The notes: generated by a model not told the origin, from the sequence alone. 64,000 nucleotides of DNA from Steroidobacteraceae bacterium (GCA_019187495.1 JABAQN010000021.1:62001-126000); one strand, 5' to 3'. Numbered from the stretch's first letter, positions 1 to 11,509 are shown. A program made the numbers and translations.

Positions 1-1396
<1,396 letters not shown>

Positions 1397-1399
1397 ACG

Positions 1400-1774
1400 A
1401 TGGCCGAAGGCGCACCCGGCCCCGATGCGCTCACGCGCGCGATCGACCTGCTGAAGATCGACACGGCCCGCCGGCACATCTTCCTGTGCGTCGGCGGCAA
1501 GTGCGCCGACCCAAAGGTGCAGCAGTCGACCTGGCAGTTTCTCAAGCGGCGGCTCAGGGAACTCGGCCTCACCGATACGCCGAACGGCGTCCTGCGCACC
1601 AAGGCCGATTGCCTGCGCATCTGCACCGACGGGCCGATCGCGGTCGTGTACCCGGAAGGCGTCTGGTACCGGAACTGCACGGCCGGGAATCTCGAATCGA
1701 TCATCCAGGAGCACCTGATCGGCGGGCGGATCGTCGAGCGGCTGCGCATCGCGGTGACCGGCGAGTCCGCGTAG
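1400..1774 (+). CDS. Thioredoxin-like [2Fe-2S] ferredoxin
   Basis: This small protein of 124 residues has the four cysteines of the thioredoxin-fold [2Fe-2S] ferredoxin family: Cys30 and Cys35 in FLCVGGKC, Cys71 and Cys75 in [19 protein letters not shown] after the last pair is a family hallmark. Such proteins hold a [2Fe-2S] cluster and act as electron carriers or sensors; the physiological partner is usually unknown. It lies 3 bases behind the PII gene and 9 bases before the quinone reductase, so the three are probably co-transcribed from the sigma-54 promoter. Confidence 0.85.
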   Translation: MAEGAPGPDALTRAIDLLKIDTARRHIFLCVGGKCADPKVQQSTWQFLKRRLRELGLTDTPNGVLRTKADCLRICTDGPIAVVYPEGVWYRNCTAGNLESIIQEHLIGGRIVERLRIAVTGESA

Positions 1775-1783
1775 ACTGCCGCC

Positions 1784-2770
1784 ATGGCTGATGCGACAAC
1801 TCGCGCCGTCGTCATCCACGAGACCGGTGGCCCCGAAGTGCTGCGCTTCGAATCGGTCGCCCTGCCGCCGCCCGCCACCGGCGAGGTGCAGGTGCGGCAC
1901 ACGGCGATCGGGCTCAATTTCATCGACGTCTACGATCGCACCGGGCTCTATCCCGTCGCCCTGCCGGCGGTACCGGGCCGCGAGGCCGCCGGCGTCGTCA
2001 CGGCGCTCGGCCGCAAGGTGCGGGGACTGCGGGTCGGCGATCAGGTCGCTTACACGTTCCCGGTGGTCGGCGCCTACGCGCAGGCGCGCAACGTGCCGGG
2101 CGAGCGGCTCGTCAGGCTGCCGAAGGGCATCAGGGACGAAACGGCCGCCGCGATCATGCTGAAGGGGCTCACGGCGCACTACCTCGTGCGCCGCACGTAT
2201 CGCGTGAAGAAAGGCGACGCCGTGCTCGTGCACGCGGCCGCCGGTGGCGTCGGAGTGCTGCTCACGCAATGGGCGCGGGCGCTCGGTGCGCGCGTGATCG
2301 GTGTCGTCGGGAGCCTGGAGAAGGCGACGCTCGCGAAGCGGCACGGCTGCCACCACACGCTGCTCGCCGGGCGCGACGACATCGTGGCGGGCGTCAAGGC
2401 GCTGACGAAGGGCGCGGGCGTCCACGTCGTCTACGATTCGGTCGGCAAGGACACGTTCTTCGAATCGCTCGACTGCCTGCGGCCGCTCGGCATGATGGTG
2501 AGCTTCGGCAATGCGTCGGGTCCGCCGCCTGCGATCTCGCCCCTCGAGCTCGCGAAGCGCGGCTCGCTCTACCTCACGCGCCCGACGCTCTTCAGCCATA
2601 TCGCCTCGCCCGCGGACCTCGCATCTGCGGCGCGCGAGCTGTTCGGCATGGTCGTGAAGAAGAAACTGCGCGTGCGGATCGGCCAGCGCTATGCGCTCGC
2701 GGACGCGGCACAGGCGCATCGCGACCTCGAAGCGCGCCGCACGACCGGATCGACGGTGCTCGTGCCGTGA
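1784..2770 (+). CDS. qorA: NADPH:quinone oxidoreductase (zinc-independent MDR family)
   Basis: This 328-residue medium-chain dehydrogenase/reductase is of the zeta-crystallin/Qor type and reduces quinones with NADPH. Family features are the GLNFIDVYDRTGLYP segment near residue 44, HAAAGGVGVLLTQWA for the Rossmann fold near residue 150, and the absence of zinc-binding cysteines. The ATG start follows the ferredoxin-like gene by 9 bases. Its stop overlaps the GTG start of the next gene (GTGA at 2767-2770), which indicates translational coupling with the MFS carrier. Confidence 0.9.
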   Translation: MADATTRAVVIHETGGPEVLRFESVALPPPATGEVQVRHTAIGLNFIDVYDRTGLYPVALPAVPGREAAGVVTALGRKVRGLRVGDQVAYTFPVVGAYAQARNVPGERLVRLPKGIRDETAAAIMLKGLTAHYLVRRTYRVKKGDAVLVHAAAGGVGVLLTQWARALGARVIGVVGSLEKATLAKRHGCHHTLLAGRDDIVAGVKALTKGAGVHVVYDSVGKDTFFESLDCLRPLGMMVSFGNASGPPPAISPLELAKRGSLYLTRPTLFSHIASPADLASAARELFGMVVKKKLRVRIGQRYALADAAQAHRDLEARRTTGSTVLVP

Positions 2771-4050
2771 CCCGCGGCGCGGCGGCGTGGGCGGTGCTCG
2801 CGCTGACCGGTCTCGCGCTCTTCGGCAACTACTACGTCTACGACGCGATCGGTCCGCTCGCCGAGCAGCTGTCGCGTGAACTCGGGCTCACGGACACGCA
2901 GATCGGCACGCTGAACGCAATCTACAGCGTGCCGAACATCGTGCTGGTGTTCGTCGGCGGCATCCTCGTCGATCGCTACGGCCCCGGCCTCGTCACCTTC
3001 TGGACCGCGGTCATCTGCCTCGCGGGCGCCGCGCTCACCGCGGTCGGTACGCCCTTTGCGCTGATGGCCGCGGGCCGCCTGCTATTCGGCATCGGCGCCG
3101 AGACGATGATCGTCGCGACGATCGTCGCGCTCGGCATCTGGTTCGCGGGCCGCCAGCTCGCGCTCGCGATGGCGCTGTCGATCAGCTTCGCGCGCGTGGG
3201 CTCGTACGCCGTGGACGTCTCGCCGGTGTGGGCGCGGGAGGCGTATGCCGCGGGCTGGCAGGCACCCCTGTGGCTCGCGGTCGGCATCATGGCGGTCGGT
3301 GTCGTGGCGGCGTTCGCCTACTGGCGGCTCGAGGCGACCGCGGCCGCGCGCGGCGTGCAGGTGCTCGGCCTCTCGCGCGAGCGGATCGAGCTCGGCAAGC
3401 TCACGCAGTTCAGCCGCGGCTACTGGTATGTGCTCGCGCTCTGCGTGCTGTTCTATTCGGTGATCTTTCCGTTCCGCAGCACGTTCTCGATCAAGTATTT
3501 CCAGCACACGGGCGGGCTTTCGCTCGAGGCCGCGAGCGTCCTCAACAGCTACGTGTTCCTCGCGGCGGTGTTCGCGACACCGCTCTTCGGCTGGCTGAAC
3601 GACCGCGTCGGTCGCCACGGACTGCTGCTGACCTGCGGCGCGGCGCTGCTCGCCATCGCGTTCTACGTGCTCGGTGCGACGCACCTGTCGCCCGGCGTCA
3701 GCACGGCACTGATCGGCGTCGCGTTTTCGCTCGTGCCGGCGGTGCTGTGGCCCGCGGTGACGCTGCTCGAGCCGCCGCAGCGGCTCGGCACGGCGTACGG
3801 CTTCATGACGATGGCGCAGAACATCGGCATGGCGGGCTCGAACTTCGCGGCCGGTGCGCTGAACGATGCGAGCGGCGCGGGCGCGGGCAATCCCGGCGGC
3901 TACCTGCCGATGATCGTGTTCTTCGGCGTGCTGTCGCTGCTCGCGGTCGCCGCGGCCGCGCTGTTCTGGCGCGCGACCGCGCGGCGTGCGGGGCGGAGTT
4001 CCGGGGGAGGCGGGCACGCTGGCGCAGTCGCAGGGACCTGCGCGCAGTGA
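2767..4050 (+). CDS. MFS transporter, MFSD1-like
   Basis: This inner-membrane permease has 427 residues and about 12 hydrophobic helices. The first helix begins near residue 8, and the MFS loop-2 motif GGILVDRYGPG lies near residue 65. The overall pattern, starting ALTGLALFGNYYVYDAIGP, resembles the MFSD1-type branch seen in bacteria and eukaryotes. The substrate cannot be read from the sequence. The GTG start overlaps the stop of the quinone reductase gene, and its own stop overlaps the GTG start of the next MFS gene (GTGA at 4047-4050). The last 20 or so residues are a Gly/Ala-rich tail without motif. Confidence 0.85.
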   Translation: MTRGAAAWAVLALTGLALFGNYYVYDAIGPLAEQLSRELGLTDTQIGTLNAIYSVPNIVLVFVGGILVDRYGPGLVTFWTAVICLAGAALTAVGTPFALMAAGRLLFGIGAETMIVATIVALGIWFAGRQLALAMALSISFARVGSYAVDVSPVWAREAYAAGWQAPLWLAVGIMAVGVVAAFAYWRLEATAAARGVQVLGLSRERIELGKLTQFSRGYWYVLALCVLFYSVIFPFRSTFSIKYFQHTGGLSLEAASVLNSYVFLAAVFATPLFGWLNDRVGRHGLLLTCGAALLAIAFYVLGATHLSPGVSTALIGVAFSLVPAVLWPAVTLLEPPQRLGTAYGFMTMAQNIGMAGSNFAAGALNDASGAGAGNPGGYLPMIVFFGVLSLLAVAAAALFWRATARRAGRSSGGGGHAGAVAGTCAQ

Positions 4051-5366
4051 GCGACGCCGTGAACAGCAATGCCGTGGCCGCCGCGCCGGCTGCGACGTCT
4101 TCGCCACCGACGCGCGCGTATTCCGGCTACGTGCTCGCACTGCTGACGCTGGTGTTCATCGTCAGCAACATCGACCGGCAGATACTCGCGATCCTGATCG
4201 AACCGATCAAGGCGGAGTTCGGCGTTTCCGATACCGCGATGGGGTTGCTCACCGGGCTCGCTTTCATGGTGTTCTACACGCTCGCAGGCATCCCCATCGC
4301 CCGCCTCGCCGACCGGGCGTCACGCAAGTCGATCATCGCGGTGGCGCTTGCGATCTGGAGTCTCGCGACGGCCGCTTCGGGCTTCGCGCGAAGCTTCGGC
4401 CAGCTCGCCCTCGCGCGGGTGTTCGTCGGCTTCGGCGAGGCCGGTTGCACGCCGCCGGCGCATTCATTGATCTCGGACTACTTTCCGCCGCAGCGGCGCG
4501 CAACCGCGCTCTCGATCCATGCCGGTGGTGCCTACATCGGCGCGGCGCTCGCCTTCCTCGCAGGCGGCTGGCTCGTCGCGCATTACGACTGGCGCGTCGC
4601 CTTCTATCTCGTCGGCTTTCCCGGCGTGGCGCTCGCCCTGGTGGTGTGGGTCACGGTGCGCGAACCGCCGCGCGGCCTTTCCGAACAGCGATCGGCCGCC
4701 GGCACGAGCGTGCCGTTCCGGGAAGTGCTGCGTTTCCTGCTGACCCAGCCGGCGTACATTGCGATGACGATCGGTGCGGCGCTGCAATCGCTCGCGGGTT
4801 ACGGCGTGATGACCTGGGGCCCCTCGTTCCTGTCGCGCGTGCATGGGATGGGCTGGACCGACATCGGCCTCGGCCTCGGCTGGACGATCGGGCTCGCAGG
4901 CTGCCTCGGGGCGTTCACGGGCGGCCGGCTCGCCGATCGCCTTGGCGCACGCGACGCGCGCTGGTATATGCGGTTGCCGGCCCTGCAGGCGGTGTGTGGC
5001 CTGCCGTTCCTCGTCGGCTTCATGTTGTTGCCGACCACGGCGGCGGCGCTCATCTGTTTCGTGCCTTACTACCTGCTGAGCGCCATGTACCTCGGGCCCC
5101 TGTTCGCGACGGTGCAGGGACTCGTCGGGCTGCGCATGCGCGCGACCGCCGCGGCAATCCTGATGTTCATCATGAACCTCGTCGGACTCGGCCTCGGGCC
5201 CTTGGCGATCGGTGTACTCAATGATTTCCTCTTCGGCCCGATCTTCGGGCAGGATGCCATCCGCTACTCGATGCTCGCGGTGGGAGTGTGTGGCGCATTC
5301 GCGGGGATTTTCTTCTGGCGGGCGTCACGGCGGCTGGGAACGGATCTCGCACAACGCCGCGCGTGA
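4047..5366 (+). CDS. MFS transporter, Spinster-like
   Basis: This second MFS permease has 439 residues. It carries SNIDRQILAILIEPIKAEFGVSD in its first loop, a pattern typical of bacterial Spinster-related carriers, and GIPIARLADRASRKSI as the MFS loop-2 motif. A hydrophilic Ala/Pro-rich leader of about 30 residues precedes helix 1; translation could start at either the GTG at 4047, overlapping the previous stop, or a later codon. The substrate is unknown. It ends 12 bases before the convergent D-amino-acid dehydrogenase gene. Confidence 0.85.
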   Translation: MSDAVNSNAVAAAPAATSSPPTRAYSGYVLALLTLVFIVSNIDRQILAILIEPIKAEFGVSDTAMGLLTGLAFMVFYTLAGIPIARLADRASRKSIIAVALAIWSLATAASGFARSFGQLALARVFVGFGEAGCTPPAHSLISDYFPPQRRATALSIHAGGAYIGAALAFLAGGWLVAHYDWRVAFYLVGFPGVALALVVWVTVREPPRGLSEQRSAAGTSVPFREVLRFLLTQPAYIAMTIGAALQSLAGYGVMTWGPSFLSRVHGMGWTDIGLGLGWTIGLAGCLGAFTGGRLADRLGARDARWYMRLPALQAVCGLPFLVGFMLLPTTAAALICFVPYYLLSAMYLGPLFATVQGLVGLRMRATAAAILMFIMNLVGLGLGPLAIGVLNDFLFGPIFGQDAIRYSMLAVGVCGAFAGIFFWRASRRLGTDLAQRRA

Positions 5367-5378
5367 CGCGCGGGTCGC

Positions 5379-6650
5379 TCAGCTGAAGCGGTCGGGACTG
5401 AACAGCGTGATCGGCACGGCCGGTTCACGCCCGGCGACCAGGTCGCTGATCACGCGCCCCGTCGCGGGCGCGAGGCTCAATCCCATCATCGCGTGCCCCG
5501 TGGCCACGAGCACATTGTCCGCACGCCGCGTGCGGCCGATGCAGGGCAGGCCATCCGGTGAACAGGGCCGCAAGCCGGCCCACGGCGTGATGCCGGCGAA
5601 ATCGGCGGGACCGAACTGCGGGTAATACCCCGGGATCGCATCGATCATCGCAGCGACCCGCCGCTGGTCGATCGAACGGTCGAGTCCGCAGAGCTCCATC
5701 GTGCCGGCGAAGCGCAGCGTTTCGCCCATCGGCGTCACCGCGATGCGCGCTTCATCGAGGAGCGCGCAGGCCCGCGGCAGCAGGCGCGGCTTCGTGAGCG
5801 TGAAGCTGTATCCCTTTCCGGACATGAGCGGCAGCGCGAGGCCGATGTCGCGCGCGAGCGCCGCGGACCACATGCCGCCGGCGATGACGAATTCGTCGCC
5901 GCCGATCTCGCCGGCGGTGGTCGTCACCGCGGCGACCCGCGTTCCGGTCAGGCGCAGCGCCGTCGCCTCCGTGTTCCAGTGCAGCCCGACCCCCGCCTCG
6001 GCGAGGCCGGCGATCAGCGTCGCGACCACGCGCTGCGGCACCGTGTGCGCATCGAGCGGATAGCGCACTGCCCCGGTGATCGTCATTTCGAGCCCGGGCT
6101 CGAGCGCGGTCGCCGCCTCGCGATCGAGGATTTCCACCGGCATCCCGAGGCGCTGCGCCATCCGTGCCGACTCGCGCGCCTCGCGCAGCGCATGGCCGGT
6201 GCGGCAGAGGACCAGCATGCCGCGTTCGGCGAGCGGCACGCCCTGCGGCCAGAGGAGCGTCAGCGCCTCGTAGCCCCGGCGGCCGAGCAGCGCGAGGTCG
6301 CGCAGCGCGGGCGCGGCCAGCGCGACCCGCGACGCACGGGCCGCGAGCAGGAACTGCCAGCACCAGCGCAGGTATTCGGGGTTGGCGCGCGGCGCGACGC
6401 GCAGCGGGCTGCGAGGATTCAGGAGCGAGAGGAGCCCGAGCTTCACCGATCCAGGCGAGGCGAGCGGCACGAAGTGGCTCGGGACGATCATGCCGGCGTT
6501 GCCGAGCGAGCAGCGGTCGCCGTCGGCGCTGCCCCGGTCGAGCAGCGTGACCCGGTGGCCGTCCTGCGCGGCGTACCAGGCCGTCGCGAGCCCGACGATG
6601 CCGCCGCCGATCACGACGACATGTCGTGGTGAGGGCAGGCGGCTGGTCAC
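5379..6650 (-). CDS. lhpB: FAD-dependent D-hydroxyproline (D-amino acid) dehydrogenase
   Basis: This DadA-family flavoenzyme has 423 residues. In this operon it should oxidise cis-4-hydroxy-D-proline to pyrroline-4-hydroxy-2-carboxylate, passing electrons to the respiratory chain. The FAD fold VVVIGGGIVGLATAW lies at residues 10-25. SLGNAGMIVPSHFVPLASPG near residue 50 is the pattern of hydroxyproline-operon DadA proteins. The C-terminus has GLRPCSPDGLPCIGRT and ATGHAMMGLSLAPATG, the second FAD contact region. It is the last gene of a minus-strand operon, 16 bases behind the epimerase. Substrate is inferred from the neighbours; D-proline or D-alanine would be the alternative. Confidence 0.85.
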   Translation of the reverse strand: MTSRLPSPRHVVVIGGGIVGLATAWYAAQDGHRVTLLDRGSADGDRCSLGNAGMIVPSHFVPLASPGSVKLGLLSLLNPRSPLRVAPRANPEYLRWCWQFLLAARASRVALAAPALRDLALLGRRGYEALTLLWPQGVPLAERGMLVLCRTGHALREARESARMAQRLGMPVEILDREAATALEPGLEMTITGAVRYPLDAHTVPQRVVATLIAGLAEAGVGLHWNTEATALRLTGTRVAAVTTTAGEIGGDEFVIAGGMWSAALARDIGLALPLMSGKGYSFTLTKPRLLPRACALLDEARIAVTPMGETLRFAGTMELCGLDRSIDQRRVAAMIDAIPGYYPQFGPADFAGITPWAGLRPCSPDGLPCIGRTRRADNVLVATGHAMMGLSLAPATGRVISDLVAGREPAVPITLFSPDRFS

Positions 6651-6666
6651 TGCCGCATCCGCGGTT

Positions 6667-7596
6667 TCATGGCGGGATCCGGATGCCGTGCACGAGCGGG
6701 TCGGCCGGATCGAGTACCAGCATCGCCTCGGCCGTCACCCAGGCCTGTCCCGTGATCGTCGGAATGATGCGATCGCCGGCGCGCTCGTAGCGGGCCTGGA
6801 AGACGCTGCCCGTGATGCTCGCCTGTCGCCAGGTCTCGCCCGGCGCGAGCCGGCCATCGGCGGCGAGGCAGGCGATCTTCGCGCTGGTGCCGGTTCCGCA
6901 CGGTGAGCGGTCGTATGCGCCCCCCGGGCACAGCACGAAGTTGCGCGCCTCGTCCGACAACTCGACGTGATCGATGACGGCGCCGTTCGCGCCGGTGATG
7001 CCGGCGCGCGCGAGCGCATGCTTCACGCGCTCGCAGAACTCGCCGAGTGCGGCGGTGCGTGGCAGCGCGAGGGTCTGTCCGTGGTCCTCAGTGAGGAAAA
7101 ACCAGTTGCCGCCCCACGCGACGTCGCCCGTGACCGGGCCGTGGCCCTCGACTTCGATGCGCACGCGGTGCGCGTGCCGGTACGCGGGCACGTTGCGCAC
7201 CGACACCGTATTCGCATCGTGCAGCACCGTCGTGACCACGCCGACAGGCGTCTCGATCCGGTGTTCGCCCGGCCCGATCCGCCCGAGCCATGCGAGCGTG
7301 ACGACGGTGCCGATCGTGCCGTGGCCGCACATGCCGAGGTAGCCGACATTGTTGAAGAAGATCACGCCGGCCGCGCAGGCCGGGTCCTCGGGTGCGGTGA
7401 GCAGCGCGCCGACCATCACGTCGGAACCCCGCGGCTCATTGACGACCGCGGAGCGGAAGGAATCATGCTCCTCGCGAAGGCGAGTGGTGCGCGCGGCGAG
7501 CGGGCCCGTCAGCACGGGGCCGCCGTCGATCACGAGCCTCGTGGGCTCCCCGCCGGTATGCGAATCGATGACGTGGATGGCGTCACCGCCCGTCAT
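6667..7596 (-). CDS. lhpA: 4-hydroxyproline 2-epimerase (proline racemase family)
   Basis: This enzyme interconverts trans-4-hydroxy-L-proline and cis-4-hydroxy-D-proline, the first step of hydroxyproline use. The 309 residues begin with [14 protein letters not shown]. Both active-site thiols are present: Cys90 in [10 protein letters not shown] and the cysteine of [10 protein letters not shown] near residue 240. Having two cysteines separates epimerases from trans-3-hydroxyproline dehydratases, which replace the first. The start ATG at 7594-7596 overlaps the stop of the upstream deaminase gene (ATGA). The open frame continues upstream, but that part is only the shadow of the deaminase gene. 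Confidence 0.92.
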   Translation of the reverse strand: MTGGDAIHVIDSHTGGEPTRLVIDGGPVLTGPLAARTTRLREEHDSFRSAVVNEPRGSDVMVGALLTAPEDPACAAGVIFFNNVGYLGMCGHGTIGTVVTLAWLGRIGPGEHRIETPVGVVTTVLHDANTVSVRNVPAYRHAHRVRIEVEGHGPVTGDVAWGGNWFFLTEDHGQTLALPRTAALGEFCERVKHALARAGITGANGAVIDHVELSDEARNFVLCPGGAYDRSPCGTGTSAKIACLAADGRLAPGETWRQASITGSVFQARYERAGDRIIPTITGQAWVTAEAMLVLDPADPLVHGIRIPP

Positions 7597-8561
7597 CCGC
7601 GCGTGGCCTCGCGGCGTCGGGGGCGGCGGCCGCGCTGCGCCCTGGTGCCGCGGCCAGGTGCCGGCGGCAGTGTCGGACGGTTCGCGAGGCCCGTCTCGAT
7701 GACCTTGAGTATCCGCCGGCGCTCCTCGCCGATGAGCGGCCGGCGCGGCGCACGCACCCATTCGGAGCCGAGCCCGGCAACCTGGATCGCGAGCTTGATG
7801 TACTGCACGAACTTCACGTGCGTGTCGAGGTGCGCGAGCGGCGTGAACCAGCGGTAGAGCGCGCGTGCGGCGCCGATCTCGCCGGCGGCCGCGAGGTCCC
7901 ACAGCCGCTGGTTCTCGGCGGGGATCGCCAGCCCGATGCCGGCGATCCAGCCGTCGATGCCGAGCGCGGCGCTTTCGAGCACGAGATCGTCGACGCCTGC
8001 GAACAGCACGTAACGGTCGCCGACGGTGTTGCGCAGGTCGGTGATGCGCCGGACATCGCCGGAGGATTCCTTGATCGCGACGAAATTCGGCACTTCGGCG
8101 AGCCCGGCGAACATTGCCGGGGTGATGTCGACGTTGTAGGCGAGCGGGTTGTTGTAGCAGATGATCGGCAGCTGCGTGGCCCGGGCGACATCCCGGTAGT
8201 GCAGCATCACTTCGCGCGCGTCGGCGCGGTAGATCATCGCGGGCAGCAGCATCAGGCCGTCGACGCCGAGGCGCTCCATGTCGCGCGCGTACTGCCGCGC
8301 GGCCGCGGTGCTCGTCTCGACGACGGTCGCGATCACCGGCACGCGCCGCGCCGCGACTTCGAGCGCCATCGCGACGACCTGCCGCTTCTCTTCGGGCGCG
8401 AGCGCCGCGTTCTCGCCGAGTGAGCCGAGCATCACGACGCCTTCGGCGCCGCTGTCGATCATCGTTTCGATGTGGCGGCCGGTCGCGTCGAGGTCGAGTG
8501 ATTCATCGCGACGGAACTGCGTGGTCATCGCGGGAAACACGCCGCGCCATGGAACCGTCAT
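7593..8561 (-). CDS. lhpC: DapA-family pyrroline-4-hydroxy-2-carboxylate deaminase
   Basis: This class I aldolase-fold enzyme has 322 residues. It has the DHDPS-family signature [15 protein letters not shown] near residue 46, the YNNP motif at [10 protein letters not shown], and the Schiff-base lysine in [10 protein letters not shown] near residue 160. In hydroxyproline operons this paralogue converts pyrroline-4-hydroxy-2-carboxylate to 2-oxoglutarate semialdehyde with loss of ammonia. Here it sits between ilvH and the epimerase, overlapping the latter by 4 bases. The last enzyme of the pathway, a 2-oxoglutarate-semialdehyde dehydrogenase, is not in this operon. A generic dihydrodipicolinate synthase is less likely given the neighbours. 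Confidence 0.88.
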   Translation of the reverse strand: MTVPWRGVFPAMTTQFRRDESLDLDATGRHIETMIDSGAEGVVMLGSLGENAALAPEEKRQVVAMALEVAARRVPVIATVVETSTAAARQYARDMERLGVDGLMLLPAMIYRADAREVMLHYRDVARATQLPIICYNNPLAYNVDITPAMFAGLAEVPNFVAIKESSGDVRRITDLRNTVGDRYVLFAGVDDLVLESAALGIDGWIAGIGLAIPAENQRLWDLAAAGEIGAARALYRWFTPLAHLDTHVKFVQYIKLAIQVAGLGSEWVRAPRRPLIGEERRRILKVIETGLANRPTLPPAPGRGTRAQRGRRPRRREATRG

Positions 8562-8583
8562 GGGACGTGCGCTCCCGCTCCGG

Positions 8584-9084
8584 TCATTTGACGAGCCGCA
8601 GGCTGCGGCCGGCGCGACTCACGCCGAGCGCGCCGCTCCTCACGACTTCGAACACTTCACGGCCGCGGCCGAGATCACCGATGAAGGCGCTGACGTCGGC
8701 CTCGCTCGCGGTGAGCTCGACGATGAAACCCTCGGGCGCCGGATCGAGGACGCGTCCGCCGGCGCGCACGACATAGCCGCGGATCGAGTCGCTTTCCTCC
8801 GGCGCGATGCGCATCTTGAGCAGCACCATCTCGCGCTCGACGTGTTCGCCGTCGGTGAGGTCTTCGACGCCGACCACGTCGATCAGCTTGAGCAACTGGT
8901 TGGCGATCTGCTGCAGCACCGCATCCGAGCCGCGGGTGACGAGCGTGATGCGCGAGACGGTCGGGTCTTCGGTCGCGGCGACCGACAGCGACTCGATGTT
9001 GTAACCGCGCGTGGAGAAGAGCCCGGCGACGCGCGTGAGCGCGCCCGCCTCGTTCTGCAGGAGGATAGCGATGATGTGACGCAT
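8584..9084 (-). CDS. ilvH: Acetolactate synthase small (regulatory) subunit
   Basis: This 166-residue subunit binds valine and activates and feedback-controls acetolactate synthase in branched-chain amino acid synthesis. It starts MRHIIAILLQNEAGALTRVAGLFS, an ACT domain at residues 3-75 with GYNIESLSVAATED, followed by the C-terminal half with VELTASEADVSAFI. The ATG at 9084 is preferred because the ACT fold starts there and the length equals the family norm; upstream codons add unrelated residues. Unusually it does not follow ilvB: the two genes are back to back. It lies 22 bases upstream of the hydroxyproline deaminase gene on the same strand, so the four genes may share a transcript. Confidence 0.95.
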   Translation of the reverse strand: MRHIIAILLQNEAGALTRVAGLFSTRGYNIESLSVAATEDPTVSRITLVTRGSDAVLQQIANQLLKLIDVVGVEDLTDGEHVEREMVLLKMRIAPEESDSIRGYVVRAGGRVLDPAPEGFIVELTASEADVSAFIGDLGRGREVFEVVRSGALGVSRAGRSLRLVK

Positions 9085-9147
9085 GGGAACCCGGCGAAAG
9101 GAAGCGATGGCGAGCATACTGCATGCGCGCTCAGGTGTGGGCCGGAT

Positions 9148-9175
9148 TTGCGCTGCGGCGTCAAGCTGCTAATCT
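9148..9175 (+). promoter_or_regulatory. Candidate ilvB promoter
   Basis: TTGCGC (9148-9153), a 16-base spacer and TAATCT (9170-9175) form a plausible sigma-70 promoter in the gap between ilvH and ilvB. It predicts a start near 9182, 20-32 bases before the candidate ilvB start codons. No leader-peptide attenuator was recognised in this short gap. Confidence 0.35.
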
Positions 9176-9213
9176 TTCAGGTCCCCTCCCGTTGCCGGAC
9201 GATGCCAGCCCCG

Positions 9214-11067
9214 ATGAGCGACACGGTCATTATGCCCCGTCCCGAGGCCCACCCGCTCGCCGGCCGTGCCATGACCGGCGCGGAGATGATCGTCCAGGTC
9301 ATCGCCGACGAGGGCGTCACGGCGATCTTCGGTTACAGCGGCGGCGCGATCCTGCCGACCTACGATGCGGTGTTCCTGCACAACGAGGCGCAGCGGCTCG
9401 TGGGCGGGCGCGAGGTGCCGCTCATCGTGCCGGCGAACGAGCAGGGCGCGGGGTTCATGGCGGCGGGCTATGCGCGCTCGAGCGGCCGCGTCGGCGTCGC
9501 GCTCGTGACCTCGGGCCCCGGCGCGACCAATACCGTCACGCCGGTCCGCGACTGCATGGCCGACTCGGTGCCGATCGTCGTGATCTGCGGCCAGGTGCCC
9601 GTCGCCGCGATCGGTTCGGACGCGTTCCAGGAGGCGCCGGTCGCCTCGATCATGGGGGCGGTGGCGAAGCACGTGTTCCTCGTGACCGACCCGACGAAGC
9701 TCGAGGCCACGGTTCGGACCGCTTTCGAGATTGCGCGCACCGGGCGCCCGGGGCCCGTCGTCATCGACGTGCCGAAGGACGTGCAGAACTGGAAAGGCGA
9801 GTATCACGGCCATGGGACCCTGGACATCCCGGGTTACCGGCGACGCATGGCGAGCGCGTCCGGGACCGTGGTCGGCGACGCCGATGCCGCGCGCTTCTTC
9901 GATCTGCTCGCCGCATCGCGGCGGCCGCTGATCTATGCCGGCGGCGGGGTGACGAACGCTTCGGCCGCTGAAGCACTGCGCGAGTTCGCGGTGACGTTCG
10001 ACGTGCCGGTCGTCACGACACTCATGGGCATCGGCGCGCTCGACACGTCCGACCCGCTGTGCCTGCGCATGCTCGGCATGCACGGCGCGGCGTTCGCGAA
10101 CTACGCGGTGGAGGACTGTGATTTCCTGATCACCGTGGGGGCGCGCTTCGACGACCGCGTCGCCGGAGTCCCGCAGCGCTTCGCCGCCAGGGCGCGCGCG
10201 ATCGCCCACCTCGACATCGACCGGGCCGAGATCAACAAGGTGAAGCGCGTGCAGTGGAGCCATGTCGGGCCGCTGCGCGAGGCGCTCGCGGCGCTCACCG
10301 CGGCGGGCCGCCGGCTCGGTGTGCAGGCGAAGCACGAGGAGTGGCGCGCGGAACTCGCGACGCTGCGCCGCGCGCACGCGATGAACTACGACCGCGAGAG
10401 CCCGCTGATCCAGCCGTACTACGTGATCGAGGAGATCGCGCGGCTGACGAAAGGCGAGGCCATCGTCTCGACGGGAGTCGGCCAGCACCAGATGTGGGCC
10501 GCGCAGTACTGCGAGTTCCGCGAACCGCGGCAATGGCTCACCTCGGGCAGCATGGGCACGATGGGCTTCGGATTGCCGGCGGCGATCGGTGCGCAGGTCG
10601 CCAATCCCGGCCGGCTCGTCATCGACATCGACGGCGATGCGAGCATCCGCATGAACGTCGGCGAGCTCGAGACGGCCACTACCTATGCGCTGCCGGTCAA
10701 GGTCGTCGTGCTGAACAATTTCGGCGATGGCATGGTCAAGCAGTGGCAGAAGCTCTTCTTCAAGGGCCGGCTGTCGGCGAGCGACAAGTCGTTGCACAAG
10801 AAGGATTTCGTGAAAGCCGCGCAGGCGGACGGCTTCGCATACGCGGTGCGGCTCGACCGCAAGGCCGACGTGCCGCGCGTGGTGCGCGAATTCCTCGAGT
10901 TCAACGGGCCCGCCTTCCTAGAAGTGCTGATCGACCCGGATGCCGGCGTGTATCCGATGGTCGGTCCTGGCCAGTCGTACGACAAGATGATCACCGGTGA
11001 CTTCATCGCGTCGCGCAGCACCGGTCCCGTGGAGCCGCCGCCGCCGGACAAGACCGAACTCTTCTGA
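9214..11067 (+). CDS. ilvB: Acetolactate synthase large (catalytic) subunit
   Basis: This ThDP enzyme joins pyruvate with pyruvate or 2-oxobutyrate in the first common step of valine, leucine and isoleucine synthesis. The family domain starts at [16 protein letters not shown]. The catalytic glutamate lies in [11 protein letters not shown], and the ThDP/Mg motif GDASIRMNV...VVLNN spans residues near 480-510. About 617 residues match the family. The starts at 9202, 9214 and 9232 are all in frame and none has a strong ribosome site; 9214 is chosen as the middle option. The regulatory subunit ilvH is divergent. Threonine deaminase, which supplies 2-oxobutyrate, is at 59061. Confidence 0.93.
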   Translation: MSDTVIMPRPEAHPLAGRAMTGAEMIVQVIADEGVTAIFGYSGGAILPTYDAVFLHNEAQRLVGGREVPLIVPANEQGAGFMAAGYARSSGRVGVALVTSGPGATNTVTPVRDCMADSVPIVVICGQVPVAAIGSDAFQEAPVASIMGAVAKHVFLVTDPTKLEATVRTAFEIARTGRPGPVVIDVPKDVQNWKGEYHGHGTLDIPGYRRRMASASGTVVGDADAARFFDLLAASRRPLIYAGGGVTNASAAEALREFAVTFDVPVVTTLMGIGALDTSDPLCLRMLGMHGAAFANYAVEDCDFLITVGARFDDRVAGVPQRFAARARAIAHLDIDRAEINKVKRVQWSHVGPLREALAALTAAGRRLGVQAKHEEWRAELATLRRAHAMNYDRESPLIQPYYVIEEIARLTKGEAIVSTGVGQHQMWAAQYCEFREPRQWLTSGSMGTMGFGLPAAIGAQVANPGRLVIDIDGDASIRMNVGELETATTYALPVKVVVLNNFGDGMVKQWQKLFFKGRLSASDKSLHKKDFVKAAQADGFAYAVRLDRKADVPRVVREFLEFNGPAFLEVLIDPDAGVYPMVGPGQSYDKMITGDFIASRSTGPVEPPPPDKTELF

Positions 11068-11077
11068 GGGCACGCGC

Positions 11078-11497
11078 GTGCACTACCTGCACACGATGGT
11101 GCGAGTCGCGGACCTCGACGCCTCGCTGCGTTTCTATTGCGAGGGCCTCGGGCTCGCGGAAGTGCGGCGCAGGGACAATCCCCAGGGTCGCTACACGCTG
11201 GTCTTCCTCGCGGCGCCCGGTGACGCGGGCGCGGAGGTCGAACTGACGTACAACTGGGACCCGGAGGAATACACGGGCGGGCGCAACTTCGGCCATCTCG
11301 CCTACGCGGTCGACGACATCTACGCGGCCTGCGCGCGCCTCGCCGCGCAAGGGGTCGTGATCAATCGCCCGCCGCGCGACGGGCACATGGCGTTCGTGCG
11401 TTCGCCCGACGACATTTCGATCGAGCTGCTGCAGAAAGAACCCGCGCTCGCACCGGCCGAGCCGTGGGCGTCGATGCCGAATACCGGCCAGTGGTAG
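11078..11497 (+). CDS. gloA: Lactoylglutathione lyase (glyoxalase I)
   Basis: This 139-residue enzyme converts the methylglyoxal-glutathione adduct to S-lactoylglutathione. The four metal ligands of the family are visible: His in YLHTMVRV at the start, Glu in VELTYNW, His in GHLAYAVDD, and Glu in SIELLQ. The 10-base gap after ilvB and a GTG at 11078, immediately before HYLHTMVRV, define the start. The last 20 residues are a short Ala/Pro-rich tail. It probably shares a transcript with ilvB. Confidence 0.92.
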   Translation: MHYLHTMVRVADLDASLRFYCEGLGLAEVRRRDNPQGRYTLVFLAAPGDAGAEVELTYNWDPEEYTGGRNFGHLAYAVDDIYAACARLAAQGVVINRPPRDGHMAFVRSPDDISIELLQKEPALAPAEPWASMPNTGQW

Positions 11498-11509
11498 CGC
11501 ACGCGAGCG

